From positions 1 to 5,314 of the forward strand of contig JAQTRA010000068.1 in assembly GCA_028712045.1 (NCBI GenBank): a DNA stretch of 5,314 nucleotides, in the 5' to 3' direction. Made by a program: the position numbers and the translations under genes. Positions 4,906-5,314 of this stretch are shown piece after piece. The notes below the pieces were generated by a model. It had not been told where the DNA came from, ran no database searches, and saw only the letters and a program-made list of their open reading frames with translations. Each line of letters starts with the position of its first letter. The stretch's first letter is position 1. The DNA comes from Candidatus Omnitrophota bacterium (GTDB taxonomy: Bacteria; Omnitrophota; Koll11; Gygaellales; Profunditerraquicolaceae).

Positions 4906-5314
4906 TTCTGACTATTAATGCGAAACTGGTAGGCAAGCATTAAAGCGCTATTTACAAACCAATAAAGCACTAACCCTGATGGCATTTGGTAAAAAATAAC
5001 GCCAAACATAATCGGCATAATAATTGACATTATCTTCTGCTGCTGAGCAGCCTCACCCGTAGTGGCCTTAGCCATAGATATCTTTTGTTGCACAAACATG
5101 CCAATGGCCATTAAAATAGGTAATATATTAACCTGATTACCTAAAAATGGAATGCTATTTTTAAGCACAAAAAGCTGATCCGGAGCAGATAAGTCTTTGA
5201 TCCAAAGGAATTTAGCGCCTCTTAAAGCTACCGAGCGGATTAACGCTTGGTAAAGTGCAAAGAAAATAGGCATTTGCAACAACGGCGGCAAACAACCGCT
5301 TAGCGGATTAACTT
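4902..5314 (-). CDS. yidC: membrane protein insertase YidC, C-terminal part (5' end outside window)
   Basis: Inserts and folds inner-membrane proteins with or without SecYEG. The frame is open to the window edge and reads NPLSGCLPPLLQMPIFFALYQ, the diagnostic NPxxGCLPxLLQxPIFxALY signature of the YidC/Oxa1 core. The usual order follows: a membrane hairpin, a loop with FLWIKDLSAPD (family WI.DLS..D), a second segment NILPILMAIGMFVQQK, then IMSIIMPIMFGVIFYQMPSGLVLYWFVNSALMLAYQF, the last two membrane segments with the conserved PSGLxLYW. A TTG at 5291 could be mistaken for a start, but it falls inside the conserved signature, so the gene begins beyond 5314. It ends in a very short tail (RINSQK), without the long basic tail some bacteria use for ribosome contact. 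It overlaps the Jag_N gene by 4 nt. Confidence 0.95.
   Translation of the reverse strand, partial: VNPLSGCLPPLLQMPIFFALYQALIRSVALRGAKFLWIKDLSAPDQLFVLKNSIPFLGNQVNILPILMAIGMFVQQKISMAKATTGEAAQQQKIMSIIMPIMFGVIFYQMPSGLVLYWFVNSALMLAYQFRINSQK

Noticed and set aside
5289..5291. TTG as the start codon of a short yidC-like gene
   Set aside because: The frame stays open upstream to the window edge and encodes NPLSGC, part of the conserved YidC signature, so this codon is internal.

Overview
The window is one strand of a compact bacterial chromosome. Every recognised gene is on the minus strand, so the biological order runs from position 5314 down to 1. Reading that way, it holds the end of yidC (membrane insertase), a short gene for the N-terminal domain of Jag only, parA and parB (chromosome segregation), ndk, yicC/yloC, gmk, rpoZ, a stand-alone coaC, then tRNA-Cys(GCA), tRNA-Leu(TAA) and the first 14 nt of a third tRNA. 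No protein is cut internally and no stretch over 300 bases lacks a gene; the largest gap is the 81 nt between the Jag-domain gene and parA.

The layout merges two classical bacterial neighbourhoods. yidC-jag-parA-parB is the usual origin-proximal block. yicC-gmk-rpoZ-coaBC is the yloC-(remA)-gmk-rpoZ-coaBC block known from Firmicutes and others, here without remA and with only the CoaC half of CoaBC. ndk joins the two. Junctions from parA to coaC are 1-nt TAATG or TAGTG overlaps, an 11-nt overlap, or a 9-nt gap, and tRNA-Cys starts 5 nt after coaC. The likely reading is one long transcript driven by a good sigma70-type promoter (TTGACA-16-GATAAT) just upstream of parA.

Organism: a bacterium using the standard code, with moderate GC and tRNA genes that do not encode CCA. 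The fused gene order, an ndk with small insertions and a C-terminal tail, the Jag_N-only gene and the split coaC suggest a candidate phylum near the PVC group, such as Omnitrophota. This is a tentative inference from gene content only.

The most striking observation is a pair of about 42-nt palindromic repeats inside two different essential genes, coaC and gmk. They match at 35 of 42 positions, lie in the same orientation and reading frame (core peptide K-x-E-[DN]-N-G-L-[PA]-S-D-[WS]-Q-S-Q), and occupy places where the protein families normally have no such sequence. Two of the differences are compensatory and preserve the hairpin. This resembles the protein-coding palindromic elements described in Rickettsia, and points to a dispersed element that inserts in frame into host genes in this lineage.
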